Shown here: positions 16,653-28,242 of the stretch, in pieces | Layout of the letters: the number at the start of each line of letters is the position of its first letter | How positions within the stretch are numbered: the stretch's first letter is position 1 | DNA from: an uncultured Synechococcus sp. | GTDB lineage: Bacteria; Cyanobacteriota; Cyanobacteriia; Phormidesmidales; Phormidesmidaceae | Assembly (NCBI GenBank): GCA_937911865.1 | Contig: CALDSK010000066.1 | Span: forward strand, 1 to 64,000 | DNA: 64,000 nt | Reading direction: 5' to 3' | Notes under the pieces: model-generated | The model's database searches: none | The model's input: the letters and a program-made list of their open reading frames with translations, nothing else | What the model was told of the DNA's origin: nothing | Position numbers and translations under genes: made by a program

Positions 16653-17768
16653 TTAGCGGCGACCTGCCTTAGCTGGTGCTTTAGAACCTGCGGGTGGTCC
16701 ACCAATAAGTCTTTGAATTTCTTCAGGTCGAGAGGTCTTCGACATCGCTGCTTCAAAGCTAATTACCTTATTTTTGTAGAGGTCTGCTAGGGCCATTTCC
16801 AGGGTTTGCATCGCTAGCCTTCCGCCAGTCTGAATAGCACCATAAATCTGTGCCGTTTTCCCTTCTCGAATCATGTTGGAAATACCTGGAGTCACCACCA
16901 TAATTTCTTGCGCCATGACTCGACCAAACTCTCCAGGCTTAGGGTTGTGCTTGGGTACCAGGCACTGGCTTAGTACCGCTACTAGTGAGTTAGAAAGCTG
17001 CACTCTCACTTGCTGATGCTGAGCTGGTGGAAACACATCTACAATTCTGTCTACCGTCTGCGCAGCTGAGCTCGTGTGCAAGGTTCCAAAGACCAGGTGA
17101 CCCGTTTCTGCTGCCGAAATCGCCAGCGAAATCGTTTCTAAGTCACGCATTTCACCCACCAGAATGACGTCTGGATCTTCACGCAAGGCACCTTTTAGCG
17201 CGTTAGAAAAGCTTTTTGTATCTTCTCCCACCTGACGCTGGTGAATCAAGCTTTTAATTGGCTCATATACAAACTCAATAGGATCTTCTACTGTCAAAAT
17301 ATGTTCTGCTCGGGTCACGTTGATGTTGTTAATCATGGACGCGAGTGTTGTTGTCTTTCCTGAACCTGTCGGTCCTGTGACTAACACGAGCCCTCTGGGC
17401 TTTTCTGATAGCTCAGTAACAATAGGAGGAAGACCCAAGACATCTAAACTTGGAATTTTAGAACTTAGCGCTCTTAGGCAGGCCGCATAGGTCCCTCTAT
17501 CCTTATATACGTTGACTCTAAAACGAGCGAGTCCACGCACACCGTAGGAGCAGTCCAGTTCCCAGGTCTGCTCCAAAATTTTTCTTTGTGAGTTGTTCAG
17601 CATGCTAAAAATCAGTCGCTGACACTGGTCGGCTGTCATCGGTGGATGGTCGGTGGGTGTTAGATGACCACTAATACGAATGTAGGGCGGTAGGCCTGTA
17701 GATAGATGCAAATCAGACCCGCCGCGCTCAATGACTTCTTCCATCAGGTCTTCAATCATTAATTCCAT
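16653..17768 (-). CDS. pilT: Type IV pilus retraction ATPase PilT
   Basis: The 371-residue product has the PilT pattern: Walker A VTGPTGSGKTTTLASM at about residue 131-146, the Asp box EDPIEFVYEP, Walker B DPDVILVGEMRD, the His box TGHLVFGTLHTSSAAQ, and the retraction motif GISNMIREGKTAQIY. It depolymerises pili using ATP. It lies between pilB and pilC on the same strand. All catalytic motifs are present. Confidence 0.96.
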   Translation of the reverse strand: MELMIEDLMEEVIERGGSDLHLSTGLPPYIRISGHLTPTDHPPMTADQCQRLIFSMLNNSQRKILEQTWELDCSYGVRGLARFRVNVYKDRGTYAACLRALSSKIPSLDVLGLPPIVTELSEKPRGLVLVTGPTGSGKTTTLASMINNINVTRAEHILTVEDPIEFVYEPIKSLIHQRQVGEDTKSFSNALKGALREDPDVILVGEMRDLETISLAISAAETGHLVFGTLHTSSAAQTVDRIVDVFPPAQHQQVRVQLSNSLVAVLSQCLVPKHNPKPGEFGRVMAQEIMVVTPGISNMIREGKTAQIYGAIQTGGRLAMQTLEMALADLYKNKVISFEAAMSKTSRPEEIQRLIGGPPAGSKAPAKAGRR

Positions 17769-17838
17769 GGGACAATCCTTTTTGGTTTTAGAGTGTTTTG
17801 AGAAAGTTTGCTGAGCGGTTTGTCGGTCGTGAAGCTAT

Positions 17839-17868
17839 GTCAGCAGAAAGTTCGTCAGCAGAAAGTTC
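17839..17868. repeat. Perfect 15-bp tandem duplication downstream of pilB
   Basis: gtcagcagaaagttc occurs twice in direct succession (17839-17853, 17854-17868) in the pilB-pilT spacer, about 27 bp past the pilB stop codon. Confidence 0.92.
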
Positions 17869-17894
17869 AGATAAGAAACCGTTAGTACGCGAGC

Positions 17895-19934
17895 CTAATC
17901 CTTAAATCGGGGGGTGAGGCAGTACGGGCAATCTAGCCACTCATGGTTGAGCGTGGCTGAACAGCAACTACAAGAAAGCACGCTTTTTCGTTTGGCCTTA
18001 AGCTCTGCTTCGAGCCCTTTATCGGTGAACGTTACCCGTTCAACTTCCTCTAGCGTTGTGTGTCCTTCTCTAACCAGGTTCAAGCTGTATGCCAGCAGCG
18101 TATTCATCCCTTCTTCCACAGCGATCTCTTTAATTTGGTCAGAAGGCGCTCCCTGGGTGATGTATTCCTGAAGCCTTTCGGTAACGCGCATCACTTCATA
18201 CACGCCCACTCTGCCTTTGTATCCGCCGCCACCGCACTTACTGCACAGCTGCCCGGATTCTTTTAGCGTTTCGATTTCGTCATGAGGGACTTTGTTGGCC
18301 TTGTACAATGTCATTTCGACATCTTTAGAAACGGTCATGCCATATCGGGCAAGTTCTTCTGCGGTCGGCTGATAGGCTACTCTGCATTCACTGCACACCC
18401 GTCGTACCAGTCTTTGCGCCAGTACACCGACCAAAGAGTTAGCAACCTGAAAAGACTCTACGCCCATTTCACCCAGGCGTGCTACTGCACCTGCCGCGTC
18501 ATTAGTGTGTAGTGTCGTCAAAACTAGGTGCCCTGTCAGCGCGGCCTCAATGGCTGTTTTTGCAGTTTCAGGGTCGCGGGTCTCACCCACCAGAATCACG
18601 TCGGGATCCTGTCTTAAAAAGGATCTCAAAATAGCTGCAAAGTTCATCCCCTTTTCTCGAATTACCTGGACTTGAGTAATGCCAGGTAGCGCGTATTCGA
18701 TGGGGTCTTCAGCCGTACTAATGTTGACGCCGGGATCATTTCGCTCGGACAGGACTGAATATAGACTAGTGGTCTTACCTGATCCTGTAGGCCCAGTTAC
18801 CAAAATGAGGCCGAAGGGCCGCTTGGCCATGTCTTGAACGATGTGTAAGGTCTCCTCATCAGTAATGAGGGCACCCAGCCCTAGCTGGGTAGATGAATTA
18901 TCCAGAATTCTTAGAACAACTTTCTCCCCGTAACGACTGGGTAATGTGCTAACCCTAAAGTCTACTTTCCGGTCTTGAAAGACTCTGCGGATTCGGCCAT
19001 CCTGAGGCATTCGTCGCTCTGCGATATCCAGCTCAGAGATGATCTTGAACCGGGCGGTAACCGCCGGAATAATTTTCTTGGGTAGATGGGGAAAAGCCTG
19101 TCTTAGGACACCATCTTTGCGGAAGCGAACACGCAAATATTCTTCCTGAGGTTCTACATGAATGTCAGACACTTCCTCCTGTAAGGCTTTCACTAAGATC
19201 TTGTTAACGAGTGCAATAACAGGTGCTGCTCCCGCATCTTGAAGGGCTTCACCTAGGTCAGCATCGGATTCTTCAACATCTTCGAGGCCACCGTCGTCTC
19301 CGAGATCAAGGTCTTCAAGGTTAGTGCTAACCTCAACTGGCTTGACAATCTTTTTCTTTTTAGTGGCTTGACTTTTTTTCTCAACTTTTTCTTTGGCGAC
19401 CTGTTCATCTAAGAACTTTGCAATCAGCCGTTGATAATCCTCGACGGTTATCACCATTCGCCGCAGGCCAATCTGCTTGGGTCGTAAGATGCGATTGAGA
19501 TCGTCTTGCGCTTCTAAATTTTCCGGATCGACCATGGCAACCAGAACAGATTTCTGGCCGTTCTCGCTGCTGGTCGATAGCGGGACCAGACGGTGGCGAC
19601 GACAGACATCTACCGGAATTAAGCTGCCAATTAGCTGTGTGACCTGAGTCTCTGATATCTCTTCTACTTCAGGATCAAGAGACTCAACGCCATAAAGAAT
19701 TTTGAGTTCAAAAAGCTGCTGCTTTTTGTACTGGCGCAGTAGCTCTGGCGTAAGCTGCTGTCCGGCGATAGATTCTAAGACTTCTGTAAGGGCGCGGCCT
19801 GACTGACGACTTTCCACCAGTGCCTGCTGCATCTGATTGCCGTCTACAAAGCCTGTCTGAATGAGCTTGCTGCTAAAAGGCGAAAAGCTCTTCTGTAGAA
19901 TGAGTGCCTTCCGCGTGGATGAAGAGTTTGTCAT
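17895..19934 (-). CDS. pilB: Type IV pilus assembly ATPase PilB
   Basis: I place the start at the ATG at 19934 (MTNSSSTRKALILQKSFSPF), as in other cyanobacterial PilB proteins; this gives 679 residues. Two ATGs and a TTG further upstream are less likely. The N-terminal MshEN-type domain is followed by an acidic linker, then Walker A TGPTGSGKTTSLYSVL near residue 380, Walker B DPDVILVGETRDPET near 445, and paired cysteines CSEC / CSKC that bind zinc. The last 30 residues add a second cysteine cluster, CSCC and CPYC, beyond the usual GspE end. In Synechocystis the PilB1 C-terminus is reported to bind Hfq; the same role here is inference. It powers pilus extension. Confidence 0.95.
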   Translation of the reverse strand: MTNSSSTRKALILQKSFSPFSSKLIQTGFVDGNQMQQALVESRQSGRALTEVLESIAGQQLTPELLRQYKKQQLFELKILYGVESLDPEVEEISETQVTQLIGSLIPVDVCRRHRLVPLSTSSENGQKSVLVAMVDPENLEAQDDLNRILRPKQIGLRRMVITVEDYQRLIAKFLDEQVAKEKVEKKSQATKKKKIVKPVEVSTNLEDLDLGDDGGLEDVEESDADLGEALQDAGAAPVIALVNKILVKALQEEVSDIHVEPQEEYLRVRFRKDGVLRQAFPHLPKKIIPAVTARFKIISELDIAERRMPQDGRIRRVFQDRKVDFRVSTLPSRYGEKVVLRILDNSSTQLGLGALITDEETLHIVQDMAKRPFGLILVTGPTGSGKTTSLYSVLSERNDPGVNISTAEDPIEYALPGITQVQVIREKGMNFAAILRSFLRQDPDVILVGETRDPETAKTAIEAALTGHLVLTTLHTNDAAGAVARLGEMGVESFQVANSLVGVLAQRLVRRVCSECRVAYQPTAEELARYGMTVSKDVEMTLYKANKVPHDEIETLKESGQLCSKCGGGGYKGRVGVYEVMRVTERLQEYITQGAPSDQIKEIAVEEGMNTLLAYSLNLVREGHTTLEEVERVTFTDKGLEAELKAKRKSVLSCSCCSATLNHEWLDCPYCLTPRFKD

Positions 19935-20221
19935 GGCCGATGCGAAAAAATCTCCCATCAGTGTGCCCATAAAGCTCAAACCAATACGCAGACTGGCGTC
20001 TGTGCTAGTACCTAACTTTGAAGAAAGTATGTAGTCACTAAAAATGGCAAGCGATTCTATGCAAAGTGGGGGTAACCCGATACGGAAAACCGTTCCTCAA
20101 ATGTGACAGCACCTCCTACTATGGACAGGGTAAAGACAGCTCAGGTAATATTTTTGTTTAGCGGTTTTAAAGGCAGCCGCTCTGGGTAATTTTTTGAGCG
20201 ACTGGGAAGGAAGAATCTCAT

Positions 20222-20947
20222 ATGACAGACGCAGATACTAACGATAATCAGCAGAGCGCAGAAAGTGGCGTAGACAATATTGAAGAGCTTCGTTTAGAGG
20301 ACGCTTCAGCTGATATCGATTTTGATCAAGCCTTTGAAAAAACGGCTTTCGAAGAGGCTGATTCAGAGGCTAAGGATGACTCGCCTGAGATGCCTGACGA
20401 TATTTCGGCTGAGGATGCGTTTGCCGCAGAAGCGGGAGCTCGGGTTGCCTTGCAAAAGCAAGTGGAAGGCTTGCAGGCTCAGCTAGATGAGCGTACCGGA
20501 CAATTTACCCGGCTAACAGCTGATTTTGATAACTTTCGCAAGCGTACTGAAAAGCAGCGAGAAGATTTAGAAATTCAGGTGAAGTGCAATACGATCAGTA
20601 CGATGCTGGAGGTAGTTGACAACTTTCAGCGAGCTCGCGATCACATCAAGCCTGACAATGACGGCGAGATGGCGATTCACAAGAGCTACCAGGGCGTTTA
20701 TAAGCAGCTAATTGAGGCGCTCAAAAAGCTGGGCGTTTCTCCTATGAGAGCTGAAGGGCAAGAGTTTGATCCTAATTTGCACGAAGCCGTCATGCGAGAA
20801 CCGACAGATCAGTATCCAGAAGGAACTGTTATTGACGAGTTCGTCCGTGGGTATGTTCTAGGGGAGCGTGTCTTACGTCATGCGATGGTAAAAGTGGCAA
20901 CCCCATTGGACCCGTCTGCCGAATCTGCCGACTCTTCTGAGAGTTAA
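20222..20947 (+). CDS. grpE: Nucleotide exchange factor GrpE
   Basis: The product is 241 residues. An acidic N-terminus of about 75 residues precedes a coiled coil (QKQVEGLQAQLDERTGQFTR) and the family core LTADFDNFRKRTEKQREDLE, VDNFQRARDHIK, and the beta domain FDPNLHEAVMREPTDQYPEG ... GYVLGERVLRHAMVKV. It releases ADP from DnaK. It is the first gene of a grpE-dnaK-dnaJ cluster and is divergent from pilB. No CIRCE inverted repeat (TTAGCACTC type) was seen in the 290-bp spacer upstream. Confidence 0.95.
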   Translation: MTDADTNDNQQSAESGVDNIEELRLEDASADIDFDQAFEKTAFEEADSEAKDDSPEMPDDISAEDAFAAEAGARVALQKQVEGLQAQLDERTGQFTRLTADFDNFRKRTEKQREDLEIQVKCNTISTMLEVVDNFQRARDHIKPDNDGEMAIHKSYQGVYKQLIEALKKLGVSPMRAEGQEFDPNLHEAVMREPTDQYPEGTVIDEFVRGYVLGERVLRHAMVKVATPLDPSAESADSSES

Positions 20948-20974
20948 TACTGACTTCTTACTCAATGCGTTTGT

Positions 20975-23239
20975 TTGAGAGGTATCGGTGGGTTTGCTCG
21001 AAGGTGCAAGCGCCCTTCATGGAACACGTCCAAGCGGATTTTAGGTAAAGTTATCGGGATCGACTTAGGAACGACGAATAGCTGTCTAGCTGTGCTTGAA
21101 GGCGGAAAGCCGGTTGTAATTCCTAACACTGAAGGCGGGCGCACTACACCGAGTATCGTAGGTTTTGCGAAAGGCGGCGAGCGCCTAGTCGGACAGCTAG
21201 CCAAGCGACAGGCGGTAACCAATGCTGAAAATACGGTGTACAGCATCAAGCGCTTTATTGGTCGGCGCTGGGATGATACTGAAACTGAGCGATCGCGTGT
21301 CCCATACAAATGCACTCGCGGCAAAGATGACACTGTAGATGTGATGATTCGCGCCAAGAGCTTCACCCCTCAAGAGGTGTCAGCGATGACACTTCAGAAG
21401 CTCAAAACCGACGCAGAGGCCTACCTGGGTGAAGAGGTGTCGCAGGCGGTCATTACGGTGCCAGCTTATTTTACAGATGCGCAGCGCCAGGCGACTAAGG
21501 ACGCGGGTACGATTGCCGGTCTAGAAGTGTTGCGTATCATCAATGAACCTACGGCAGCGGCGCTTTCTTACGGCTTAGACAAGCAAGATCAAGACCAAAC
21601 CGTACTCGTGTTTGACCTGGGTGGCGGTACTTTTGACGTTTCTATTTTGCAGCTGGGCGACGGCGTATTTGAGGTGAAAGCAACTTCAGGTAATAACCAC
21701 CTGGGCGGCGATGACTTTGATAACTGCATTGTTACCTGGATGACTGAATCTTTTCGTCGTAGCGAAGGGATGGATCTAACCAATGATCGCATGGCGTTGC
21801 AGCGGATTCGTGAGGCGGCGGAGAAGGCTAAGGTTGAGCTTTCGACGATGGCTAAAACCTCCATTAACCTGCCTTTTATTGCGGCTGATGAGACAGGGCC
21901 AAAGCATTTGGAGATGGCGTTGTCGCGATCGCAATTCGAAGAACTTGCTGCAACCCTCGTGCAAAACACCCTAGAACCAGTAAAGCAGGCACTCAAAGAT
22001 GCAGAGCTGGAGTCCAAAGATATCGATCGAATTCTGCTAGTGGGGGGGTCTACGCGAATTCCGGCTGTCCAGGCCGCAATTACTCAGTTTTTTGATGGTC
22101 AATCCCCCGATCGTTCAGTGAATCCGGATGAAGCCGTTGCCTTAGGGGCCTCTATTCAAGCTGGTGTATTGGGTGGCGAAGTCAAGAATTTATTACTTCT
22201 AGATGTTACGCCGCTTTCTCTAGGGATTGAGACGCTGGGCGATGTGTTCACCAAGATCATTGATCGCAATACGACAATCCCGACTAGCAAAACCCAAACT
22301 TTTTCGACGGCAACGGATGGCCAAACCTCTGTCGAAGTTCATGCTTTGCAGGGCGAGCGAGCGATGGCCCGCGACAATAAAAGTCTAGGCCGCTTTGAGC
22401 TAACTGGTATTCCGCCTGCACCTAGAGGGGTGCCTCAAATCGAAGTGTCTTTTGAAATCAACGCAGACGGTATTCTCCAGGTGGCTGCTAAAGACAGAGG
22501 GACCAATCGCGAGCAGAGCATCAAAATTACGAATCGAGGCGGGCTATCTCCAGCAGAAATTGCCCGGATGAAAGAAGAGGCTGAGATGTATGCGGGTGAA
22601 GACGAGCAGCGAAAAGTGGTCGCAGAACTGCAGAATAAAGCAGATTCCTTGTTCTACAGCTACGAGTCTGCGCTACGTGACAGCGCTGACACGATTTCAG
22701 AAGAGCTACGAGCTCAATCAGAAGCCGAAGCTGAAGCTTTAAGAGCTGTGGTAGCTGATAAAAACGCTCAACCGGCAGATATTGTTCAAAAGTTGGATGC
22801 TTTGCAGCAGACAATATTTACGATTGGAGCCGATATGTATCGGCAGGTTGCTAGCGATGATACGTCAAGTGGCAATATCAACAATGAAATGCCAGGTGCG
22901 GGTCTATCCAGTGCGAATAGCAACTCACCCTCTTCTTCTTCTGCCGTCGGGCACGATAATGACGCTGTGAGCGTAGGGATTGACTCCAATAATGCCGGTA
23001 ATACCGGTGAAATGAGTTCAACTCCCTCTGCGGCTGCTGCCGAGCGGCAGCAGCCGGTTCAGCAGGCTGTTCCAGCCGCAGCGAAAACGACTGTTCAGTC
23101 ATATACTGCTCCGGCCGCTGCGTCTGCTTCGGCCGGGTCTGCGCTGCCAACAGAATTTAGTTCCGCGCCCCCCTCGCCACCAGAGGAAGAGTTTGATATT
23201 GACTGCACCGTTGCTGCTGACTACGAAGCCATTGAGTAA
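20975..23239 (+). CDS. dnaK: Molecular chaperone DnaK (Hsp70), start codon uncertain
   Basis: The ATPase domain shows [54 protein letters not shown] and [13 protein letters not shown]. The substrate domain shows [20 protein letters not shown] and a helical lid. The family normally begins [10 protein letters not shown], but the codon before that glycine is TTA at 21041. The only ATG, GTG or TTG in frame upstream is a TTG at 20975, which would add a basic 20-residue extension unlike any DnaK I know; an ATT at 21038 is another option. A two-base loss from ATGGGT would explain the sequence. The C-terminal tail, roughly the last 110 residues, is Ser/Ala/Pro-rich low complexity. It works with GrpE and DnaJ in protein folding. 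Confidence 0.9.
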   Translation: MRGIGGFARRCKRPSWNTSKRILGKVIGIDLGTTNSCLAVLEGGKPVVIPNTEGGRTTPSIVGFAKGGERLVGQLAKRQAVTNAENTVYSIKRFIGRRWDDTETERSRVPYKCTRGKDDTVDVMIRAKSFTPQEVSAMTLQKLKTDAEAYLGEEVSQAVITVPAYFTDAQRQATKDAGTIAGLEVLRIINEPTAAALSYGLDKQDQDQTVLVFDLGGGTFDVSILQLGDGVFEVKATSGNNHLGGDDFDNCIVTWMTESFRRSEGMDLTNDRMALQRIREAAEKAKVELSTMAKTSINLPFIAADETGPKHLEMALSRSQFEELAATLVQNTLEPVKQALKDAELESKDIDRILLVGGSTRIPAVQAAITQFFDGQSPDRSVNPDEAVALGASIQAGVLGGEVKNLLLLDVTPLSLGIETLGDVFTKIIDRNTTIPTSKTQTFSTATDGQTSVEVHALQGERAMARDNKSLGRFELTGIPPAPRGVPQIEVSFEINADGILQVAAKDRGTNREQSIKITNRGGLSPAEIARMKEEAEMYAGEDEQRKVVAELQNKADSLFYSYESALRDSADTISEELRAQSEAEAEALRAVVADKNAQPADIVQKLDALQQTIFTIGADMYRQVASDDTSSGNINNEMPGAGLSSANSNSPSSSSAVGHDNDAVSVGIDSNNAGNTGEMSSTPSAAAAERQQPVQQAVPAAAKTTVQSYTAPAAASASAGSALPTEFSSAPPSPPEEEFDIDCTVAADYEAIE

Positions 23240-23280
23240 AGCTATTGAGTGGAGCTATTGAGTGGAGCTATTAAGTGAAG
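23229..23280. repeat. Four 13-bp tandem copies across the dnaK stop codon
   Basis: ccattgagtaaag, ctattgagtggag (twice) and ctattaagtgaag follow each other without gaps from 23229 to 23280. The dnaK TAA at 23237-23239 lies in the first copy. The period is not a multiple of three. Confidence 0.95.
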
Positions 23281-23518
23281 TTGATTTCAACGTGTATTAC
23301 CTGATTATTTGACATCAGATCGTTTGAAAGCAACCTGATGCATTAGGACGTATGCTATACAATGGTTGAATGTGCATTGACGCATGACTTTTGTAGCAGT
23401 TGGCCGAATGTATTCAGCTGACTTGCTGATGGCATAGCTTTGTTGTGATAAGGATGATAGCCTTTGGCTACACTCTATCAGCTATGTGATATAGAGCTAA
23501 GTTCACTCTTTTGACTGA

Positions 23519-24919
<1,401 letters not shown>

Positions 24920-24923
<4 letters not shown>

Positions 24924-26110
24924 GTTTATCTGTGATGCCTTCACCGCAGTCTCAAGCAACGGCTCTGACGTATGAGCATCAGTGGCCGGGGACGGTGATT
25001 GCAATTCAGGCAAATTATTACTCGGTACAGCTGGATGTTTCTGCCGAGGGTCTAAAAGACTGCGGCGTGATAGATACGGACAGTGATAAGTCGATTTTGC
25101 TATGCATTCGGCGAGGGCTGCTGAAAAAGCTGGGTCAGCAGATTATGGTGGGCGATCGCGTTGTCGTTGAAGAGCCTGACTGGCAAGGAATGCGAGGTGC
25201 GATCGCAGCTATATACCCCAGGAAAAAATTCTTAGACCGTCCGCCAGTTGCCAATGTTGACCAAATTCTTCTAGTTTTCGCGCTAGCCGAACCAGGTTTA
25301 GAGCCTTACCAGCTAAGTCGATTTTTAGTAAAAGCAGAGCTGACCGAGCTGTCTATTACGCTATGTCTGAACAAGCGTGATTTGGTTTCAGATGAAGTGG
25401 CTACGCAGTGGCAGGAGCGATTGGCGAATTGGGGTTACCCAGTGCTGATGACCAGCATTCGTGATGATGAAAGGCTACCGGCCGATTTGTTATCGACGCT
25501 GCAAGGCAAGATCACGGTTGTTGCTGGGCCTTCGGGTGTTGGTAAATCTAGCCTGACCAATCGGCTGATTCCAGATCAAGATCTAAAGGTTAGTGCGGTC
25601 TCAGGAAAGCTCGGTAGAGGGCGACATACGACTCGCCACGTGGAGCTATTTGAGCTGCCAACGGGTGGTTTTTTGGCTGATACACCTGGATTTAATCAGC
25701 CGGATATTGTAACGGCGCCAGAGCAGCTAAGTCATTACTTCCCTGAAATTCGTCAGCGACGGGCAGAAGCGAACTGTCAATTCAGCAACTGTATTCATCG
25801 CGATGAGCCGGGCTGTGTAGTGCGGAGCTCACAAGAAAACGGGTGGGAGCGATACGAGCACTATCTATCGCTCTTAGAAGAGGTTACTAAGCAGCAGCAA
25901 AACCTGTCTCAGCAGCCAGATGCCGAAGCGACTGAGAAGGTGAAAATGATAGAAGATGGCAAAGTGCTGCACGAGCCTCGGTTAGAGGCAAAAAAATATC
26001 GCCGGACGTCGCGGAAGACTCGAAATCAGGCGTTTCAGGAGCTGTGTCTGGATCTGTCGGCGGTAGAGGATTTGGAAGACCTTGAAGATTTAGAAGATCT
26101 GGGGCTTTGA
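24920..26110 (+). CDS. rsgA: Small ribosomal subunit biogenesis GTPase RsgA
   Basis: The product is 396 residues with circularly permuted GTPase motifs: G4 CLNKRDLV, then G1 VAGPSGVGKSSLTNRL, then G3 LADTPGFNQP. An OB fold precedes them and a C-terminal zinc site follows (ANCQFSNCIHRDEPGC). It helps late maturation of the 30S subunit. The tail beyond residue about 320 is longer than usual and ends in an acidic LEDLEDLEDLEDL repeat. The start ATG overlaps the TGA of the TusA-like gene. Confidence 0.94.
26069..26103 (+). repeat. Acidic 9-bp repeat at the 3' end of rsgA
   Basis: Four near-copies of a 9-bp unit (gatttggaa, gaccttgaa, gatttagaa, gatctgggg) encode the LED repeat that ends RsgA. 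Confidence 0.8.
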
Positions 26111-26133
26111 TTTAGGGTGCCATCGTTGATCAA

Positions 26134-26523
26134 CTATTCGCCGCAATAGACGATTAGATCGATCTCAACATCGCCGAAGCCAGCCAGCGCGGTTACGCCA
26201 ACGGTTGTCCGGCCGGGATAGCGACCAGCCGTAAACCGGCTGGCGTAGATTAGGTTGACGGTTTCGAAATAGCGAAAGTCAGTGACAAATACGCGCGACA
26301 TAACCACTTTTTCAAAGCTGGTGTTCGCATGGGAAAGTACCTGCTCAAGGTTATCCATTACCTGTTTAGTTTGTGCTTCGATGGATCCCTTGACGACGTC
26401 TCCTGTATCAGGATTTTCGGCCAGTTGACCGGTCACAAATAAGAAATCACCTGCACGCACGGCATGAGAATAGGGTGCAACTGGCGGTAGCTTGCCGTCG
26501 GGAAGATTGATGAACTCAAGCAT
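26134..26523 (-). CDS. RidA family enamine/imine deaminase
   Basis: The 129-residue product is of normal RidA (YjgF) length. Motifs are PYSHAVRAGDFLFVTGQLAE, VVMSRVFVTDFRYFETVN, and GRTTVGVTALAGFGDVEIDL, with the catalytic Arg (in PGRTTV) and the Glu in VEIDL. It destroys reactive 2-aminoacrylate and similar imines made by PLP enzymes. It is 34 bp downstream of cysS on the same strand, so co-transcription is likely. Confidence 0.94.
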   Translation of the reverse strand: MLEFINLPDGKLPPVAPYSHAVRAGDFLFVTGQLAENPDTGDVVKGSIEAQTKQVMDNLEQVLSHANTSFEKVVMSRVFVTDFRYFETVNLIYASRFTAGRYPGRTTVGVTALAGFGDVEIDLIVYCGE

Positions 26524-26557
26524 GGTGTTTTTCTAAAAATCGAAAGACAATGAAAGC

Positions 26558-28000
26558 TCAACGATGCCAATCCGTAACTCCGCCAGTTTTATCGATCAGT
26601 GTAATTCCCTGCTGACTCAGTTCATCTCGAATGCGGTCGGACTCAGCATAGTTTTTAGCTTCCTTGGCCGCCTTACGCTGTGCGATCAGTGAGTCTACAT
26701 CGGCATCGCTGATATCGCCTGCCGATGTAGAGTCGATAGCCTGAGCTTCTAGACCTAGAACGCCTGCGAGCTGAGTGAGCGTTTGCCACTGCTGCTGAAG
26801 TTGGGCAGGGTCTGCGTCGGGCTTGCCCTCATGGACGATGAGGTTGCCCTGACGCTGGAGTTCTTTGGCTATACCAAAGAGAACTGCGATCGCACCTGGT
26901 GTATTAAAGTCATCATCCATAGACGTCTGAAACTGTTCTACGACAGCGCTATCTAACTCGACCGCTTGCTCTGTCCATCCCAACTTCTTACCTTGCTGCG
27001 TCCCAAAGTTTAGCCCCTCATTCAGCGTTGCCCAGCCATTCTTGGCAGCTAGAATTGCCTGTTCGGTGAAGTCTAAAGGCATGCGGTACTGTGATTGCAT
27101 AACAAACATCCGGACAGCCATAGGGCTTGGTCCTTCGGGGGCATCAAGCAAATTACGAATCGTCGTAAAATTGCCCAAAGACTTAGACATTTTGGTGCCG
27201 TCTACATTCACCATGCCGTTGTGCATCCAGTAGGTTGCGAGCGGCTTGCCGGTAGCCGCCTCAGACTGGGCAATTTCGTTTTCATGGTGGGGAAACTGCA
27301 AGTCTGCGCCGCCGACGTGGATATCAATGGTGTCTCCGAAGCGATCGCGCACCATTGCCGAGCACTCAATATGCCACCCTGGTCTACCGGGTCCCCAAGG
27401 CGACTCCCAAGCCGGTTCATCTGGCTTTGCCGATTTCCACAGCGCAAAATCAAACGGGTCTTGCTTGATCGATCTTTCTGCTGTTTCTACCCGGCCGCTG
27501 CGCCCAGCTTCCATATCATCTAGCTTACGGCCCGATAGCTTACCGTAGCCGTCGAACTGGCGCACCGAATAATACACATCCCCCTCAGCTGAGTAGGCGT
27601 ATCCCTTTTGCTCTAGTTCATGAATAAGGTGTTTAATGCCATCAATGGTACGAGTGGCATAGGTATATTCATCGGCTTCTAAAATATTTAGCCGCGCCAT
27701 ATCTTCAAAGTAAGCTGCCGTATATGTTTTGGCGACAGCTTCCATAGAGGAGTTTTCCTTGCGGGCGCGGTTGAGGATTTTATCGTCAATGTCGGTGAAA
27801 TTTTGGATGTAGCGGACGCGGTAGCCACGCCAAGCAAGGTAGCGGCGAATCGTATCCCATACGATATATGAACGAGCATGACCCAGATGGCAGTAGTCAT
27901 AGACAGTTACGCCGCAGCAGTACATCGTCACCTGATTTTCGGTGAGAGTTTTAAAAGCTTCCTTCTGGCGAGAAAGCGTGTTGTAAATAGCTACGCTCAT
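26558..28000 (-). CDS. cysS: Cysteinyl-tRNA synthetase
   Basis: The product is 480 residues from the ATG at 28000 (MSVAIYNTLSRQKEAFKTL); an in-frame TTG 12 bp upstream is unlikely. The class I motifs are CHLGHARSYI (HIGH-type, with Leu in place of Ile) and KMSKSLGNF. Zinc ligands are visible in YCCGVTVYD and ECSAMVRDRFG with HHENE. It charges tRNA-Cys in the cytoplasm. RidA follows on the same strand. Confidence 0.96.
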   Translation of the reverse strand: MSVAIYNTLSRQKEAFKTLTENQVTMYCCGVTVYDYCHLGHARSYIVWDTIRRYLAWRGYRVRYIQNFTDIDDKILNRARKENSSMEAVAKTYTAAYFEDMARLNILEADEYTYATRTIDGIKHLIHELEQKGYAYSAEGDVYYSVRQFDGYGKLSGRKLDDMEAGRSGRVETAERSIKQDPFDFALWKSAKPDEPAWESPWGPGRPGWHIECSAMVRDRFGDTIDIHVGGADLQFPHHENEIAQSEAATGKPLATYWMHNGMVNVDGTKMSKSLGNFTTIRNLLDAPEGPSPMAVRMFVMQSQYRMPLDFTEQAILAAKNGWATLNEGLNFGTQQGKKLGWTEQAVELDSAVVEQFQTSMDDDFNTPGAIAVLFGIAKELQRQGNLIVHEGKPDADPAQLQQQWQTLTQLAGVLGLEAQAIDSTSAGDISDADVDSLIAQRKAAKEAKNYAESDRIRDELSQQGITLIDKTGGVTDWHR

Positions 28001-28242
28001 GAGGGTTGGCAAAATTAAGTAAAAAATGGCCCTGCTAAATTGAGCAAGGCAAATTTAATAGTAGAGGTAAACCTTCTTGTACGGGGCAACTTTTGCGGTC
28101 TATTCCTTTAATTGAAGTAAACTTAACCCCGCAATTTTTGGCAGATACGTGATAATTGAAGCGATATTTATTGTAGATGTGTCACTCCTATCTGCTGATA
28201 TAGCTTGCTTGTTCTTCCAACCCACCCATAGATTTATTTCAT

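Noticed and set aside
20000-20221. CIRCE heat-shock operator before grpE
   Set aside because: No TTAGCACTC / GAGTGCTAA inverted repeat is present in the spacer.
28140-28242. Zur box before the COG0523 GTPase gene
   Set aside because: Only one half-site (TGATAAT) is present; the second half does not match.
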